From positions 20,669 to 84,668 of the forward strand of contig JBGQNR010000004.1 of NCBI GenBank assembly GCA_041501225.1: a stretch of DNA of 64,000 nucleotides, written 5' to 3'. The stretch's first letter is position 1, and each line of letters starts with the position of its first letter. This DNA is from JAFNAG01 sp041501225. Lineage in GTDB: Bacteria > Acidobacteriota > UBA6911. Shown one piece after another: positions 8,443-17,723 of this stretch. A program made the position numbers and the translations under genes. Under the pieces are notes generated by a model. That model saw only the letters and a program-made list of their open reading frames with translations, was not told where the DNA came from and made no database searches.

Positions 8443-9123
8443 CTACTTCTCATCGAGGTGCACAACTTCGACGCCCTTCGGTATCTTGAACTGGAATTGC
8501 TGAGGTTCGACTTTTACGTTGGTCTTCAAATTGGCAAATAAGAACTCGGATGTATTCCCCGCGCGTTCCCGGATTATAATGCGGCGCAGATCGTAGCTGC
8601 CTGCTTCGCACTCGAGAATTACGTGCGCGTATTCTGCGCTGCCGGCGCGGGGCGTGAGACGAAGCAGGATGACTCCGCCTGCCTCGGCCCCGGCACCCGG
8701 CTCCCATGACACATCATAATTCCGGCGAATGTCCCCCTGGCCCAGCACCAGTTGGATCGGAGTGGATCGCAGGTCGTCCAGGGTGAAGCGCCGCACGAGA
8801 ACTTGCCGGTCCTCTGGTGTGTAAAGATAGGTATGGTGGCCATCGGCGACAAACAACTTCACTTCGGGAGTCTTATACTCCCAGCGCATCAGGCCGGGCT
8901 TTTTCATGGTCACGATGCCCGACTCCGTTTGGTCCATCCCCGGCGCGTGATAGTTCTGAGTAAAATCGGCGCGTATGGAGTCGACCGCCGCGTATCTGCG
9001 CTGGATCGCCGCGATCGTCGCCGTCAGGTCACCCTGGGCTTGCAGGCATGGCACCGTAACCAACAGTGCTGCTCCTGCGGCAAAACAATCCGGGATGATG
9101 CGCAAGCGTCGCAGAAACCTCAA
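8443..9123 (-). CDS. lolA: outer-membrane lipoprotein carrier protein LolA
   Basis: Periplasmic chaperone that ferries lipoproteins from the LolCDE transporter to the outer membrane. After an N-terminal signal peptide (hydrophobic core about residues 8-25, cleavage near LQAQ) it has the LolA beta-barrel pattern, with RADFTQ, GIVTMKKPGLMRWEY and FVADGHHTYLYTPEDRQV. The apparent start is TTG at 9123. Its presence argues for a diderm envelope. The gene lies between suhB and lspA on the same strand. Confidence 0.87.
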   Translation of the reverse strand: MRFLRRLRIIPDCFAAGAALLVTVPCLQAQGDLTATIAAIQRRYAAVDSIRADFTQNYHAPGMDQTESGIVTMKKPGLMRWEYKTPEVKLFVADGHHTYLYTPEDRQVLVRRFTLDDLRSTPIQLVLGQGDIRRNYDVSWEPGAGAEAGGVILLRLTPRAGSAEYAHVILECEAGSYDLRRIIIRERAGNTSEFLFANLKTNVKVEPQQFQFKIPKGVEVVHLDEK

Positions 9124-9257
9124 TTTGAATTCCGTCCGTTCAGGCTCCCAACTCTTTGAGCCGGATTGGTTCCGAAGACGTTTAGGCGTGCGCAGACACG
9201 TCGTCGCGTTTGTATTTCCTCATGCCCAATGCAGCGCAATATCGCTGCACTCCCAAT

Positions 9258-9767
9258 TCACTGCTGCACTGAATCAGCCTCCTCCGGGCTGACGTCATGA
9301 TCCGAATGTTGCAAGGCATCGATCAGCAGCATGGCAATGCCGATCGTGATCGCGCTGTCAGCGACGTTGAAGGTCGGCCAATGGAAGGAATCGCGGATGT
9401 GGAACTCGATAAAGTCAACCACGGAGCCGTGCATGATCCGATCGATAAAATTGCCGAGGATGCCTCCCGCCGTCGCGGCAAGAGCAGATTGCAGCAGCAC
9501 CCGCGCTGACGGTATGTGCCAGCTGTAAACTACAATCACCACGACGGCAACCACCGCCATAGCTGCCAGAAGATAGGGCTTCCAGGGCGACGGATGGCCG
9601 TCAAACAAGCCGAAAGCCACGCCGGAATTGCGCACATAGGAAATGCGGAGGTACCCTGGGATGATCTCGATCGCGTCGAACAGGCTCATGCTCGTGCTGA
9701 TGCGGACCTTGGTCAGGTAATCAAGAATCAGCACCCCCAACGTGATCAGAAAAAATTTTCCTTTCAT
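9258..9767 (-). CDS. lspA: lipoprotein signal peptidase (signal peptidase II)
   Basis: Aspartyl membrane protease that removes lipoprotein signal peptides. It has 169 residues and four membrane segments, with conserved blocks RNSGVAFG and GGILGNFIDRIMHGSVVDFIE (first catalytic Asp in NFIDR) and FNVADSAITIG (second catalytic Asp in NVADS). The start at 9767 is preferred: AAGGGA lies eight bases upstream and the longer version would overlap ileS. The downstream order ileS-lspA is common in bacteria. Confidence 0.95.
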   Translation of the reverse strand: MKGKFFLITLGVLILDYLTKVRISTSMSLFDAIEIIPGYLRISYVRNSGVAFGLFDGHPSPWKPYLLAAMAVVAVVVIVVYSWHIPSARVLLQSALAATAGGILGNFIDRIMHGSVVDFIEFHIRDSFHWPTFNVADSAITIGIAMLLIDALQHSDHDVSPEEADSVQQ

Positions 9768-9799
9768 CGCGATCATCCCTTGGGAAGGAGCCGGCTCCT

Positions 9800-12619
9800 T
9801 CAGCTGAACATCTCGTGGACGTGCACCAGGCAACGTTCGCAGATTGTGGGAAAGTCGGAACTCGTCCCAACCTCGACGGAATAGTTCCAGCAGCGCTCGC
9901 ACTTCTCACCCTGGGCGCGCGCTACTTCGACACGCAACTCACTCCCGCCGTCATCGACGACTTCGGCCTGGGAGACGATGAAAACATAGCGCAGCTCCTG
10001 GGCATGGCGGCGCAGCAAGTCGGCCATATCGACCCCGGCGCGCAGCGTCACCCGTGCCTCGAGCGAGTTCCCGATGGTTCCCGCCTGGCGCACTTCTTCC
10101 AACGCCTTGGAAACCAGCTGCCTCACTTCGAGCAGCCGATCCCACTCCGCCAGCAGATCCTCCCGATCGTGCTCGGCGATGTATTCCGGGAAGAGCAACA
10201 CGTGGACCGACACGGGCCGGTCCTGCGGATTGCGTCCCTCATACATGGCCTGACAGATTTCTTCCGCGGTAAACGGCAGGATCGGCGCGATCAGCCGCGT
10301 GAAAGCATCGAGCACCTGCCACAGCGCCGTCTGGGCCGAGCGCCTTGAAATCGACCGAGCGGCATGTGTGTACAATCGATCCTTCAGAATATCCAGGTAA
10401 AAGGAGGACAGATCCACCGTGCAGAAATTGTACAAGGCGCTGTAAACCTGGTGGAACTGATAGTCCTCATACCCCTTGCGGCATCTCTTGATCAGCCTGG
10501 CGGTCCGCGCCAAAATCCAGCGGTCGATCTCCAGCATTTGATCGTAAGGCACTCCGTCGCGCGCCGGATCAAAGCGGCTGCGTTCAGGATCCTGCTGGTT
10601 GCTCAGGTTCCCCAGCATGTAGCGGGCCGTGTTGCGGATCTTGCGATAAGCCTCCTTGATCCTCTCAAACAGTTCGTTGAAGATTCGCAAATCTTCCACG
10701 TGATTCACCGAACTTACCATCAAACGCGTCACCTCGGCGCCCTGCTCCTTGACCAGGTCGTTAGGATCAATCCCGATCCCCTTGGACTTGGACATGGCAC
10801 GCCCCTGTTCGTCGAGCGTCCACCCGTGCGTGATCGAGGCCCGGTACGGTGAGGCGCCATGCAACGCCACTCCGACCAGCAGCGAACTCTGGAACCAGCC
10901 ACGATACTGGTCGCCCCCCTCGATGTAGAGGTCCGATGGCCAGGGCAGATCCTTCCTGTGCCCCAGCGTCGCCAAATGGCTGCTGCCCGAATCGAACCAG
11001 ACATCCAGGATGTTCGACTCCTTGCGGAAGTCCCGCCCGCCGCACTTCCGGCAGGCCGTGCCCTCCGGCAATAACTGGGCGGCCTCGCGGGCGTACCATG
11101 CGTCGGCACCTTCCTGATCGAAAATCGAGGCGACGTGATCGATGATCCGCTTCTCCAGCAGAATCTCGCCGCAGCTTGCGCAATAGAAAGCGACGATCGG
11201 CACACCCCAGTCGCGTTGGCGCGAGATGCACCAATCCGGACGATCCTTCACCATGTTGCGGATGCGCTCTTCTCCCCAGGCCGGAATCCAGCGGACGGTC
11301 TTGATCGCCTCCAGAACCCGTGCGCGGAACCCATTGTGGTCGAGGGCAATGAACCACTGGGGCGTGGCGCGAAACAGCACCGGATTGTGGCAGCGCCAGC
11401 AATGCGGGTAGGTGTGGCCGAAGGGCTCGGAATGAAGCAATAGGCCCAGGCTGCGCAGATGCTCGACAATCTTGGGATTGGCCTCGAAGACCGGAAGCCC
11501 GCCGAACTTGTCCATGTCGGCGAAAAAGCGGCCATCATCATCGACCGGGCAGAGGATGTCAAGCCCGTAGGCAACCCCCGTGAGGTAATCCTCGTAACCG
11601 TGGCCCGGCGCCGTATGCACGCAGCCGGTGCCCGCATCCAGTGTCACATAGCCGGCCAGCACCAACAGGGATTCACGGTCGATGAACGGGTGACGCGCTT
11701 TGAGGCGCTCCAGCATACCCCCGCGGAAACGGGCCACCTCCTGCCAATCCTGCCAGCCGCAGGCGCGCGCAACCGCTTGCAGCAATTCGGTCGCCACAAT
11801 GTAGCCTCGCCCGTGCACGCGCACCGCAGAATACTCGTAGTCCGGATGCACCGCGATCGCCAGGTTGGCCGGAAGCGTCCAAGGCGTGGTCGTCCAGATC
11901 ACGATGGCCCAACCGTCACCCGCAAGAGCCGGATCGATCTTCGACAGATCCGATACCATCGGAAAAGCCACATAGATCGAGGGGCTGGTGTCATCCTCGT
12001 ACTCCACCTCAGCCTCTGCCAGCGCAGTTTTGCAGCTCATGCACCAATGCACGGGCTTTAGGCCTTTGTAGACCATTCCCTTTTCGACAAACTCGCCGAA
12101 GGCGCGCGCGATATCGGCTTCATACGAATGACTCATGGTCAAGTAGGGCTTCGCCCACTCGCCGAACACCTCGAGGCGTTTGAAGCCGTTGCGCTGGACT
12201 TCAATGTACTTCTCCGCATATTTGCGGCACTCTTTGCGCACCGCGACCTTGCTCATGGAGGCCTTCTTCGGCCCCAGATTCTGATCCACCTTGATTTCAA
12301 TCGGGAGCCCATGGCAATCCCAGCCCGGCAGATATGGAGCGTCAAAACCCATCATGGTACGCGACTTGACGATGATGTCCTTGAGGATCTTGTTGATCGC
12401 CGTTCCCATGTGAATCGCCCCATTCGCATAAGGCGGCCCGTCGTGGAGCACATAGGAGGGATATCCCGCGCGGGCAGCGCGGATCTTCCCGTAGACATCG
12501 ATCTCTTCCCAGTGTTTCAGCATCGACGGTTCCCGCTGAGGCAGGTTCGCCTTCATGCTGAAGGAGGTTTTTGGCAGATTGAGCGTGCTCTTGATTTCTG
12601 GTTTCGGTCGCAAATCCAT
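9800..12619 (-). CDS. ileS: isoleucyl-tRNA synthetase
   Basis: Class I aminoacyl-tRNA synthetase charging tRNA-Ile, with an editing domain. HIGH-type motif GAIHMGTA is near residue 65 and the KMSKS-type motif AMSKSKG near 610. WCISRQRDWGVPI and a C-terminal zinc finger CERCWNYSVEVGTSSDFPTIC follow. At 939 residues it is normal length. ATG 12619 begins the conserved N-terminus; 22 more codons are open upstream but lack homology. lspA follows by 32 bases. Confidence 0.97.
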   Translation of the reverse strand: MDLRPKPEIKSTLNLPKTSFSMKANLPQREPSMLKHWEEIDVYGKIRAARAGYPSYVLHDGPPYANGAIHMGTAINKILKDIIVKSRTMMGFDAPYLPGWDCHGLPIEIKVDQNLGPKKASMSKVAVRKECRKYAEKYIEVQRNGFKRLEVFGEWAKPYLTMSHSYEADIARAFGEFVEKGMVYKGLKPVHWCMSCKTALAEAEVEYEDDTSPSIYVAFPMVSDLSKIDPALAGDGWAIVIWTTTPWTLPANLAIAVHPDYEYSAVRVHGRGYIVATELLQAVARACGWQDWQEVARFRGGMLERLKARHPFIDRESLLVLAGYVTLDAGTGCVHTAPGHGYEDYLTGVAYGLDILCPVDDDGRFFADMDKFGGLPVFEANPKIVEHLRSLGLLLHSEPFGHTYPHCWRCHNPVLFRATPQWFIALDHNGFRARVLEAIKTVRWIPAWGEERIRNMVKDRPDWCISRQRDWGVPIVAFYCASCGEILLEKRIIDHVASIFDQEGADAWYAREAAQLLPEGTACRKCGGRDFRKESNILDVWFDSGSSHLATLGHRKDLPWPSDLYIEGGDQYRGWFQSSLLVGVALHGASPYRASITHGWTLDEQGRAMSKSKGIGIDPNDLVKEQGAEVTRLMVSSVNHVEDLRIFNELFERIKEAYRKIRNTARYMLGNLSNQQDPERSRFDPARDGVPYDQMLEIDRWILARTARLIKRCRKGYEDYQFHQVYSALYNFCTVDLSSFYLDILKDRLYTHAARSISRRSAQTALWQVLDAFTRLIAPILPFTAEEICQAMYEGRNPQDRPVSVHVLLFPEYIAEHDREDLLAEWDRLLEVRQLVSKALEEVRQAGTIGNSLEARVTLRAGVDMADLLRRHAQELRYVFIVSQAEVVDDGGSELRVEVARAQGEKCERCWNYSVEVGTSSDFPTICERCLVHVHEMFS

Positions 12620-12857
12620 GGTCTCCAAAAGTGTAATCTTACATGATACCAAAAGAGTCAAAAATCCAGGCCGGGAATTCCACACCAGCTGCTAAAACGC
12701 GTGCTGGAGGCGCGCAAGAGAGCGGCCCCAGGCAATCGAAGCGTTGCCTGGGGCGGATGCCCATGTGATCGAGAGCCCTGAGGGGACGAAAGAGAGAGTC
12801 TATCCCAAACGCCATTCTGGGCTGCCACCAGTCCCCCCAGATACCTCATTTTAATAT
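12620..12857. other. ileS leader / Hsp20 upstream gap with strong hairpin
   Basis: No gene is supported. The region contains a perfect 11-bp stem (12725-12735 with 12744-12754; arm GCCCCAGGCAA, 8-nt loop), read in either direction. On the minus strand it would lie in the ileS leader. An attenuator, small RNA or simple terminator are all possible. No T-box signature was recognised. Confidence 0.5.
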
Positions 12858-12886
12858 TTGACAATATCGTGCTCAGATTTTATTAC
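12858..12886 (+). promoter_or_regulatory. promoter of first Hsp20 gene
   Basis: A perfect -35 TTGACA (12858-12863), 17-nt spacer and TATTAC (12881-12886). The block TTGACAATA-N8-AGATTTTAT is repeated exactly upstream of the second Hsp20 gene, which supports a real, shared promoter architecture. It does not match the CIRCE operator. Confidence 0.75.
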
Positions 12887-12936
12887 ATGGTTGTAGTCAA
12901 AAAATGGAAGTCAACAAGAGTAAGCAGGAGGTAACA

Positions 12937-13401
12937 ATGGTGATTAGAATTACAGGATCCAGTCACAGGCCCGAGGCTCAACCGGATGGGAATCCATTGC
13001 CTTCGCCCTTTCGCATGTTCGAGAATTTTTTCAATAACTGGGCTCTGCAGACGGTCCTAGCCAGAAGGAGTGAGTCCTTCAGACCGGCGATCGATATTCT
13101 GGAAAAAGACAATAAGATATTTATACACTGTGAGTTACCTGGTGTCAACGAACAGGGTTTGGACCTGAAGCTGGATGGCCGAACCCTGACGATCAAAGGG
13201 AAAAGGAAGCAGGAACCTGAGGGCACCGGCTGCGTTTATCACCAGATTGAGTCCTCGTATGGGGCTTTCAGCCGTTCCTTTGACCTGCCGAACTCAGTGG
13301 ATACCGAGAAGATCTCTGCTGCCTCTAAAGACGGCGTCCTGACGATCACCATTCCGCAAAAGCTCGAGGTTCAACCTCGAACGATCCAGGTCAACGCTTA
13401 A
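12937..13401 (+). CDS. small heat shock protein (Hsp20/alpha-crystallin)
   Basis: An ATP-independent holdase. It has 154 residues with an alpha-crystallin domain (about 50-145) including PAIDILEKDNKIFIHCELPGV and the C-terminal GVLTITIPQK; the IxI-type tail is weak (RTIQVNA). AGGAGG lies six bases before ATG 12937, so this start is preferred over the ATG 33 bases upstream. It is one of two adjacent paralogues that share about half their residues in the crystallin domain. Confidence 0.93.
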   Translation: MVIRITGSSHRPEAQPDGNPLPSPFRMFENFFNNWALQTVLARRSESFRPAIDILEKDNKIFIHCELPGVNEQGLDLKLDGRTLTIKGKRKQEPEGTGCVYHQIESSYGAFSRSFDLPNSVDTEKISAASKDGVLTITIPQKLEVQPRTIQVNA

Positions 13402-13410
13402 GGCTGGAAT

Positions 13411-13439
13411 TTGACAATAACACACTAAGATTTTATACG
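13411..13439 (+). promoter_or_regulatory. promoter of second Hsp20 gene
   Basis: TTGACA (13411-13416), 17-nt spacer, TATACG (13434-13439). It shares TTGACAATA-N8-AGATTTTAT with the promoter at 12858. It begins nine bases after the first Hsp20 stop codon, so the two genes can be transcribed separately. Confidence 0.75.
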
Positions 13440-13496
13440 TAACACTTCCGGGAGGGAAACTCGGAGAAACGCGATAGGAAAAAGGAGGTACATACC

Positions 13497-13955
13497 ATGA
13501 GATTGATACCGTACATTCGGAGAAGCGAAACTCCGGCAAGGATTTGGCCCGAAACTTCCTCTCTTTTTGAGGAGTTTGCCAACGACCCGTTCTTTTCGAC
13601 CGTAGCGAGGACCAGCGACCGGTGGTTGCCGGCCGTGGATATTCTCGAAAAGGAGGGGAACCTGATTCTGCGCGCCGAGGTTCCAGGCGTCAGCGAGAAG
13701 GACATCGATCTTAAGCTCGAAGGCAGCATTCTGACCCTCAAAGGCGAAAAGAAACTCGAGCACGAAGAAGAGCGCAACAACTACCACTACCACCGCATGG
13801 AAAACTTCTATGGATCCTTCACACGCTCCTTCACTCTCCCCGACAGCGTGGATCGGGACCACATCAAAGCGGATTATAAGAATGGCATTCTGACCGTCAC
13901 CATTCCGCAAAAACCCGAAGTGCGTCCGCGGGAAATCCCCGTCAGCACGAAGTGA
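13497..13955 (+). CDS. small heat shock protein (Hsp20/alpha-crystallin)
   Basis: A second Hsp20 paralogue of 152 residues. The alpha-crystallin domain begins at PAVDILEKEGNLILRAEVPGV and ends with GILTVTIPQKPEVRPREIPV. AAGGAGG precedes the ATG. It has its own promoter and is followed by an inverted repeat and then clpB, with which it may cooperate: Hsp20-bound aggregates are classical ClpB substrates. Confidence 0.94.
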   Translation: MRLIPYIRRSETPARIWPETSSLFEEFANDPFFSTVARTSDRWLPAVDILEKEGNLILRAEVPGVSEKDIDLKLEGSILTLKGEKKLEHEEERNNYHYHRMENFYGSFTRSFTLPDSVDRDHIKADYKNGILTVTIPQKPEVRPREIPVSTK

Positions 13956-13957
13956 TA

Positions 13958-14023
13958 AGTGCTGAGTACTGAGGACTGAGTTGGAGTATCCTGTCCATAT
14001 CTCAGCACTCAGTACTCAGTACT
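13958..14023. repeat. ACTGAG-word inverted repeat
   Basis: Arms 13958-13980 and 14001-14023 match at 20 of 23 positions as reverse complements. They are composed of AGTACTGAG words with a 20-nt loop. The element sits between the second Hsp20 gene and clpB and may attenuate read-through. A half-site (GCTGAGGACTGAG) recurs at about 50388-50400. Confidence 0.75.
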
Positions 14024-14050
14024 AAATTCCCGTGGTCGATAGAGATAAAT

Positions 14051-16639
14051 ATGATTCGCTTCGACAACTTAACCATTAAAGGGCAGGAGGCGTTGCAGGA
14101 GACCCGGAAACTGGTGGAGTCTCTGCAGCATGCTCAGTTGGAGCCGGAGCATCTTCTTGATGTCCTGATCCAGCAAGAGGATGGTATTGTCTCGCCCCTG
14201 CTGCGCAAGCTGGGGGTGGCCCCGGAAGGCCTGCGGGAGGAGCTCCAGAAGCATCTTTCCACACTCCCCAAGGTTTCGGGTGGCCAGGTCGCCTTGTCCC
14301 CGCGGCTTGACGCCGTGTTTCGCCATGCACAGGCGGAAGCGGATCAGTTCAAAGATGAGTACGTCTCCACCGAGCACCTGCTTCTCGGACTGGCTGCGGA
14401 CGACGGATTTGCCGGCCGCATGCTGCGCGGCAAGGGGGTAAGCCGTGCGGAGATCCTGAAGGTGCTGGTATCGATCCGTGGCAGCCAGCGCGTAACCGAC
14501 CAGAATGCGGAAGATCGCTATCAGGCTCTCAAGCGCTATGCGCGTGATCTGACCGATCTGGCCCGGCGCGGCAAGCTCGATCCGGTCATTGGCCGGGACG
14601 ACGAGATCCGCCGCGTTATGCAGGTCTTGTCCCGACGCACCAAGAACAATCCTGTCCTGATTGGAGAACCGGGCGTCGGCAAGACGGCCATCGTCGAAGG
14701 TCTCGCCCAGCGCATCGTAGCCGGCGACGTCCCCGAAACCCTCAAGAAGAAGCAGATGGTGGCTCTGGATCTCGGCGCCATGCTGGCAGGGGCCAAATAT
14801 CGCGGTGAATTCGAAGATCGTCTCAAGGCGGTGCTGCGCGAGATCGAGGAATCGGCAGGGTCCATCATCCTGTTCATCGATGAGCTGCACACCCTGGTAG
14901 GAGCGGGAGCTGCGGAGGGAGCGATGGACGCTTCCAACATGCTCAAACCGGCGCTGGCCCGGGGAGAACTCCGCTGCATCGGCGCCACCACCTTGAATGA
15001 GTATAAAAAGCATATCGAGAAGGATGCGGCGCTCGAGCGGCGTTTCCAGCCGATCTATGTGGGCCAGCCGTCCGTCGAAGATACCATCGCAATCCTGCGC
15101 GGCCTCAAGGAAAAATATGAGATCCACCATGGGGTACGCATCACCGATTCCGCGCTCGTAGCCGCAGCCACTCTGTCGCATCGCTACATCGCGGACCGGT
15201 TCCTCCCCGACAAGGCGGTCGATCTCGTCGATGAGGCAGCCTCGCGTTTGCGGATCGAGATCGACAGCATGCCGGTGGAAATCGACGAGGTGGAGCGGCG
15301 CATTACGCAGCTGGAAATCGAACGGCAGGCACTCTCCAAAGAAAAGGACAAGGCGTCGAAGGAGCGGCTCCACAACCTCAATGCCGAGCTGACCGGGCTG
15401 CGCGAACGAAGCGCGCAAATGAAGCTGCACTGGCAGCAGGAGCGCGAGGTCATCGGGGCGATTCGATCCCTGAAGGAGCGTATCGAGCAGGCAAAGGCGG
15501 ACGGGCAGAAGGCGGAGCGGATGGGCGATCTCGGCAAAGCCGCCGAGCTGCGTTACGGGACCTTGGTTCAATTGGAAAAGGAACTCACAGAACAAAACGC
15601 GCGACTGGCCAAACTGCAAACCAGTCAGAAGTTTTTGAAAGAGGAAGTCGACGAAGAGGACATCGCTGATGTGGTGGCCAAGTGGACCGGCATACCGGTG
15701 AGCAAAATGCTCGAAGGAGAGCTCCATAAGCTGGTCATCATGGAGGATCGCCTGCGCACTCGCGTGCTTGGGCAGGACGAGGCGCTGGCGGCGGTCGCAA
15801 ATTCCATCCGCCGTGCGCGCGCCGGCCTCCAGGATTCCAAGAGGCCGATGGGCTCTTTCATTTTCCTCGGCCCCACCGGCGTCGGCAAAACCGAACTGGC
15901 ACGCGCGCTGGCTGAGTTTTTGTTCGATGACGAGCGCTCCATGGTCCGCATCGACATGTCCGAATACATGGAGAAGCATTCGGTGGCCCGCCTCATTGGA
16001 GCGCCGCCGGGCTACGTCGGCTACGAAGAAGGCGGGTACCTGACCGAGGCTATTCGGCGCCGTCCTTATGCGGTCATTCTGTTCGATGAGATCGAGAAGG
16101 CACATCCGGATGTCTTCAACATCCTGTTGCAGATCCTCGACGATGGACGCCTCACCGATGGCAAAGGAAGGACCGTCGATTTCCGGAACACGGTCATCAT
16201 CATGACCTCGAACATCGGGAGTCAATCGATCAGCGAGGCGCCAGAGGATTTTGAATCCATGCGGCCTCGGGTCATGGAAAGCCTCAGGCGCACCTTCCGC
16301 CCCGAATTCCTGAACCGCATTGATGACATAATCTTCTTCGGCAGATTAACGCCGGATTTGATCGAGGGCATCGTCCATCTCCAAATCGCCGCCCTCGGAA
16401 ACATACTTGCACAGAGGGATCTAAAGCTGGCAATGAGTCCAGCCGTCATCCAAACGCTCGCGCGGGAGGGATACGATCCGGTCTACGGGGCAAGACCACT
16501 CAAGCGTTTGATCCAAAAGAAAATACAGGACCGGATAGCCCTGATGCTGCTAAAAGGAGAAATCAGGCCCGGCGAAACCGTCGCAGTCGGCCTTGACGAA
16601 AAATCAGGGGAGTTCACCTTCAAGCAGCAACCAGAGTGA
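14051..16639 (+). CDS. clpB: ATP-dependent chaperone ClpB
   Basis: Hexameric disaggregase that works with DnaK/GrpE and small heat shock proteins. In order: Clp N domain (1-145), first AAA+ with Walker A GEPGVGKTAIV and Walker B LFIDELHTL, the long coiled-coil middle domain (about 405-525), second AAA+ with GPTGVGKTEL and VILFDEIEKAHPDV, and a C-terminal D2-small domain. At 862 residues it is full length. It lies in the heat-shock cluster 12.9-18.4 kb; dnaK and dnaJ are not in the window. Confidence 0.97.
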   Translation: MIRFDNLTIKGQEALQETRKLVESLQHAQLEPEHLLDVLIQQEDGIVSPLLRKLGVAPEGLREELQKHLSTLPKVSGGQVALSPRLDAVFRHAQAEADQFKDEYVSTEHLLLGLAADDGFAGRMLRGKGVSRAEILKVLVSIRGSQRVTDQNAEDRYQALKRYARDLTDLARRGKLDPVIGRDDEIRRVMQVLSRRTKNNPVLIGEPGVGKTAIVEGLAQRIVAGDVPETLKKKQMVALDLGAMLAGAKYRGEFEDRLKAVLREIEESAGSIILFIDELHTLVGAGAAEGAMDASNMLKPALARGELRCIGATTLNEYKKHIEKDAALERRFQPIYVGQPSVEDTIAILRGLKEKYEIHHGVRITDSALVAAATLSHRYIADRFLPDKAVDLVDEAASRLRIEIDSMPVEIDEVERRITQLEIERQALSKEKDKASKERLHNLNAELTGLRERSAQMKLHWQQEREVIGAIRSLKERIEQAKADGQKAERMGDLGKAAELRYGTLVQLEKELTEQNARLAKLQTSQKFLKEEVDEEDIADVVAKWTGIPVSKMLEGELHKLVIMEDRLRTRVLGQDEALAAVANSIRRARAGLQDSKRPMGSFIFLGPTGVGKTELARALAEFLFDDERSMVRIDMSEYMEKHSVARLIGAPPGYVGYEEGGYLTEAIRRRPYAVILFDEIEKAHPDVFNILLQILDDGRLTDGKGRTVDFRNTVIIMTSNIGSQSISEAPEDFESMRPRVMESLRRTFRPEFLNRIDDIIFFGRLTPDLIEGIVHLQIAALGNILAQRDLKLAMSPAVIQTLAREGYDPVYGARPLKRLIQKKIQDRIALMLLKGEIRPGETVAVGLDEKSGEFTFKQQPE

Positions 16640-16658
16640 TTCGACGCGCATGAATGGC

Positions 16659-16676
16659 TGCGGGCCGAAGCCCGCA
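16659..16676 (+). terminator. possible clpB terminator hairpin
   Basis: A perfect 7-bp stem TGCGGGC / GCCCGCA with a CGAA tetraloop, 20 bases after the clpB stop codon. There is no T-run, so intrinsic termination is uncertain. Confidence 0.4.
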
Positions 16677-16782
16677 TGCCAGTTTGCCCCCGGGCGCGGG
16701 CGAAACCCGGAACCAAACGAGCATTTCGAAGCTTGGGGGCGGGTGGCCTGCAAGCCGGCTCTATGTTAGAATTAGAAATGCT

Positions 16783-17631
16783 ATGATGAACAATCTTAAG
16801 ACTGTCCTGTTATTGGGTCTCCTGACGGGGATTATCTTGTTTCTCGGTAGTTTGTGGGGCGAGCGCGGTTTGACTATAGCCTTAGTTTTTTCCGTGCTCA
16901 TGAACTTCGGCAGCTACTTCTTTTCGGACAAGATCGTTCTGAGCATGTACGGCGCCAAGCCGGTGAATCGCGAGGAAGCGCCGCGCCTCTATTCGATTCT
17001 GGACTACCTGTGTGCCCGGGGCGGCTTGCCTATGCCCAAGGTCTACATCATTCCGACGGATTCCCCCAACGCGTTCGCTACGGGGCGCAATCCGCAGCAC
17101 GCATCCGTTGCGGTCACGCAAGGTACCCTGAGGCTTCTCGACGAAAATGAGTTGCAGGGCGTTTTGGCCCATGAACTCGCGCACGTCAAGAACCGGGATA
17201 TCCTGATCAGCAGCATCGCGGCAACGATTGCGGGCATCATCATGTGGATTTCGAACATGGCCCGATTCGCCATGATCTTCGGCGGCGGATCACGCGATCA
17301 CGAAGAAGGCGGGGGCGGGGCTTTAGGCGGCCTGGGGACCATCATTGTTGCCCCGATCGCCGCCATGTTGATCCAGATGTGGATCTCACGCACGCGCGAG
17401 TACGAAGCCGATCATAGTGGCGCGGAAATGGTTGGCAGCCCTTATGGCCTGGCATCCGCGCTGCGGAAGCTCGAGGACTACTCGAAGCGCATCCCCATGG
17501 AAGCCTCCCCGAGCACCGCGCACATGTTTATCGTTCATCCGTTCTCGGGCGGCGGATTAATGACTCTTTTCAGTACCCACCCACCGATCCCAAAGCGCAT
17601 TGAGCGTCTTATGGGGAGAAGCTGTAATTGA
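16783..17631 (+). CDS. htpX: M48 membrane zinc metalloprotease HtpX
   Basis: Inner-membrane protease of membrane-protein quality control. It has two N-terminal membrane segments, the zinc motif HELAHVKNRD near residue 130, two more hydrophobic segments near 145-205, and the third zinc ligand in REYEAD. It ends in the family pattern STHPPIPKRIERL. About 282 residues. Two consecutive ATGs (16783, 16786) start the homologous region. Upstream neighbour clpB and downstream grpE fit a proteostasis role. Confidence 0.94.
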   Translation: MMNNLKTVLLLGLLTGIILFLGSLWGERGLTIALVFSVLMNFGSYFFSDKIVLSMYGAKPVNREEAPRLYSILDYLCARGGLPMPKVYIIPTDSPNAFATGRNPQHASVAVTQGTLRLLDENELQGVLAHELAHVKNRDILISSIAATIAGIIMWISNMARFAMIFGGGSRDHEEGGGGALGGLGTIIVAPIAAMLIQMWISRTREYEADHSGAEMVGSPYGLASALRKLEDYSKRIPMEASPSTAHMFIVHPFSGGGLMTLFSTHPPIPKRIERLMGRSCN

Positions 17632-17723
17632 AGACCGCGCAAACGACCTCGGTGCGCGTTAGCTTGTGACAGGATCGCCTGCCACGCGGCAATCGTGGCG
17701 GGGAATAGCTGGGGGCGTGACTC

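Noticed and set aside
12620..12857. T-box leader or 6S RNA before ileS
   Set aside because: Only one strong hairpin is visible; the diagnostic T-box sequence and the 6S central-bubble architecture were not recognised.
14069..16225. A 718-codon open frame antisense to clpB
   Set aside because: It is a codon-bias shadow of clpB on the other strand; the protein is Asp/Leu/Arg-rich with no domain, and clpB is unambiguous.
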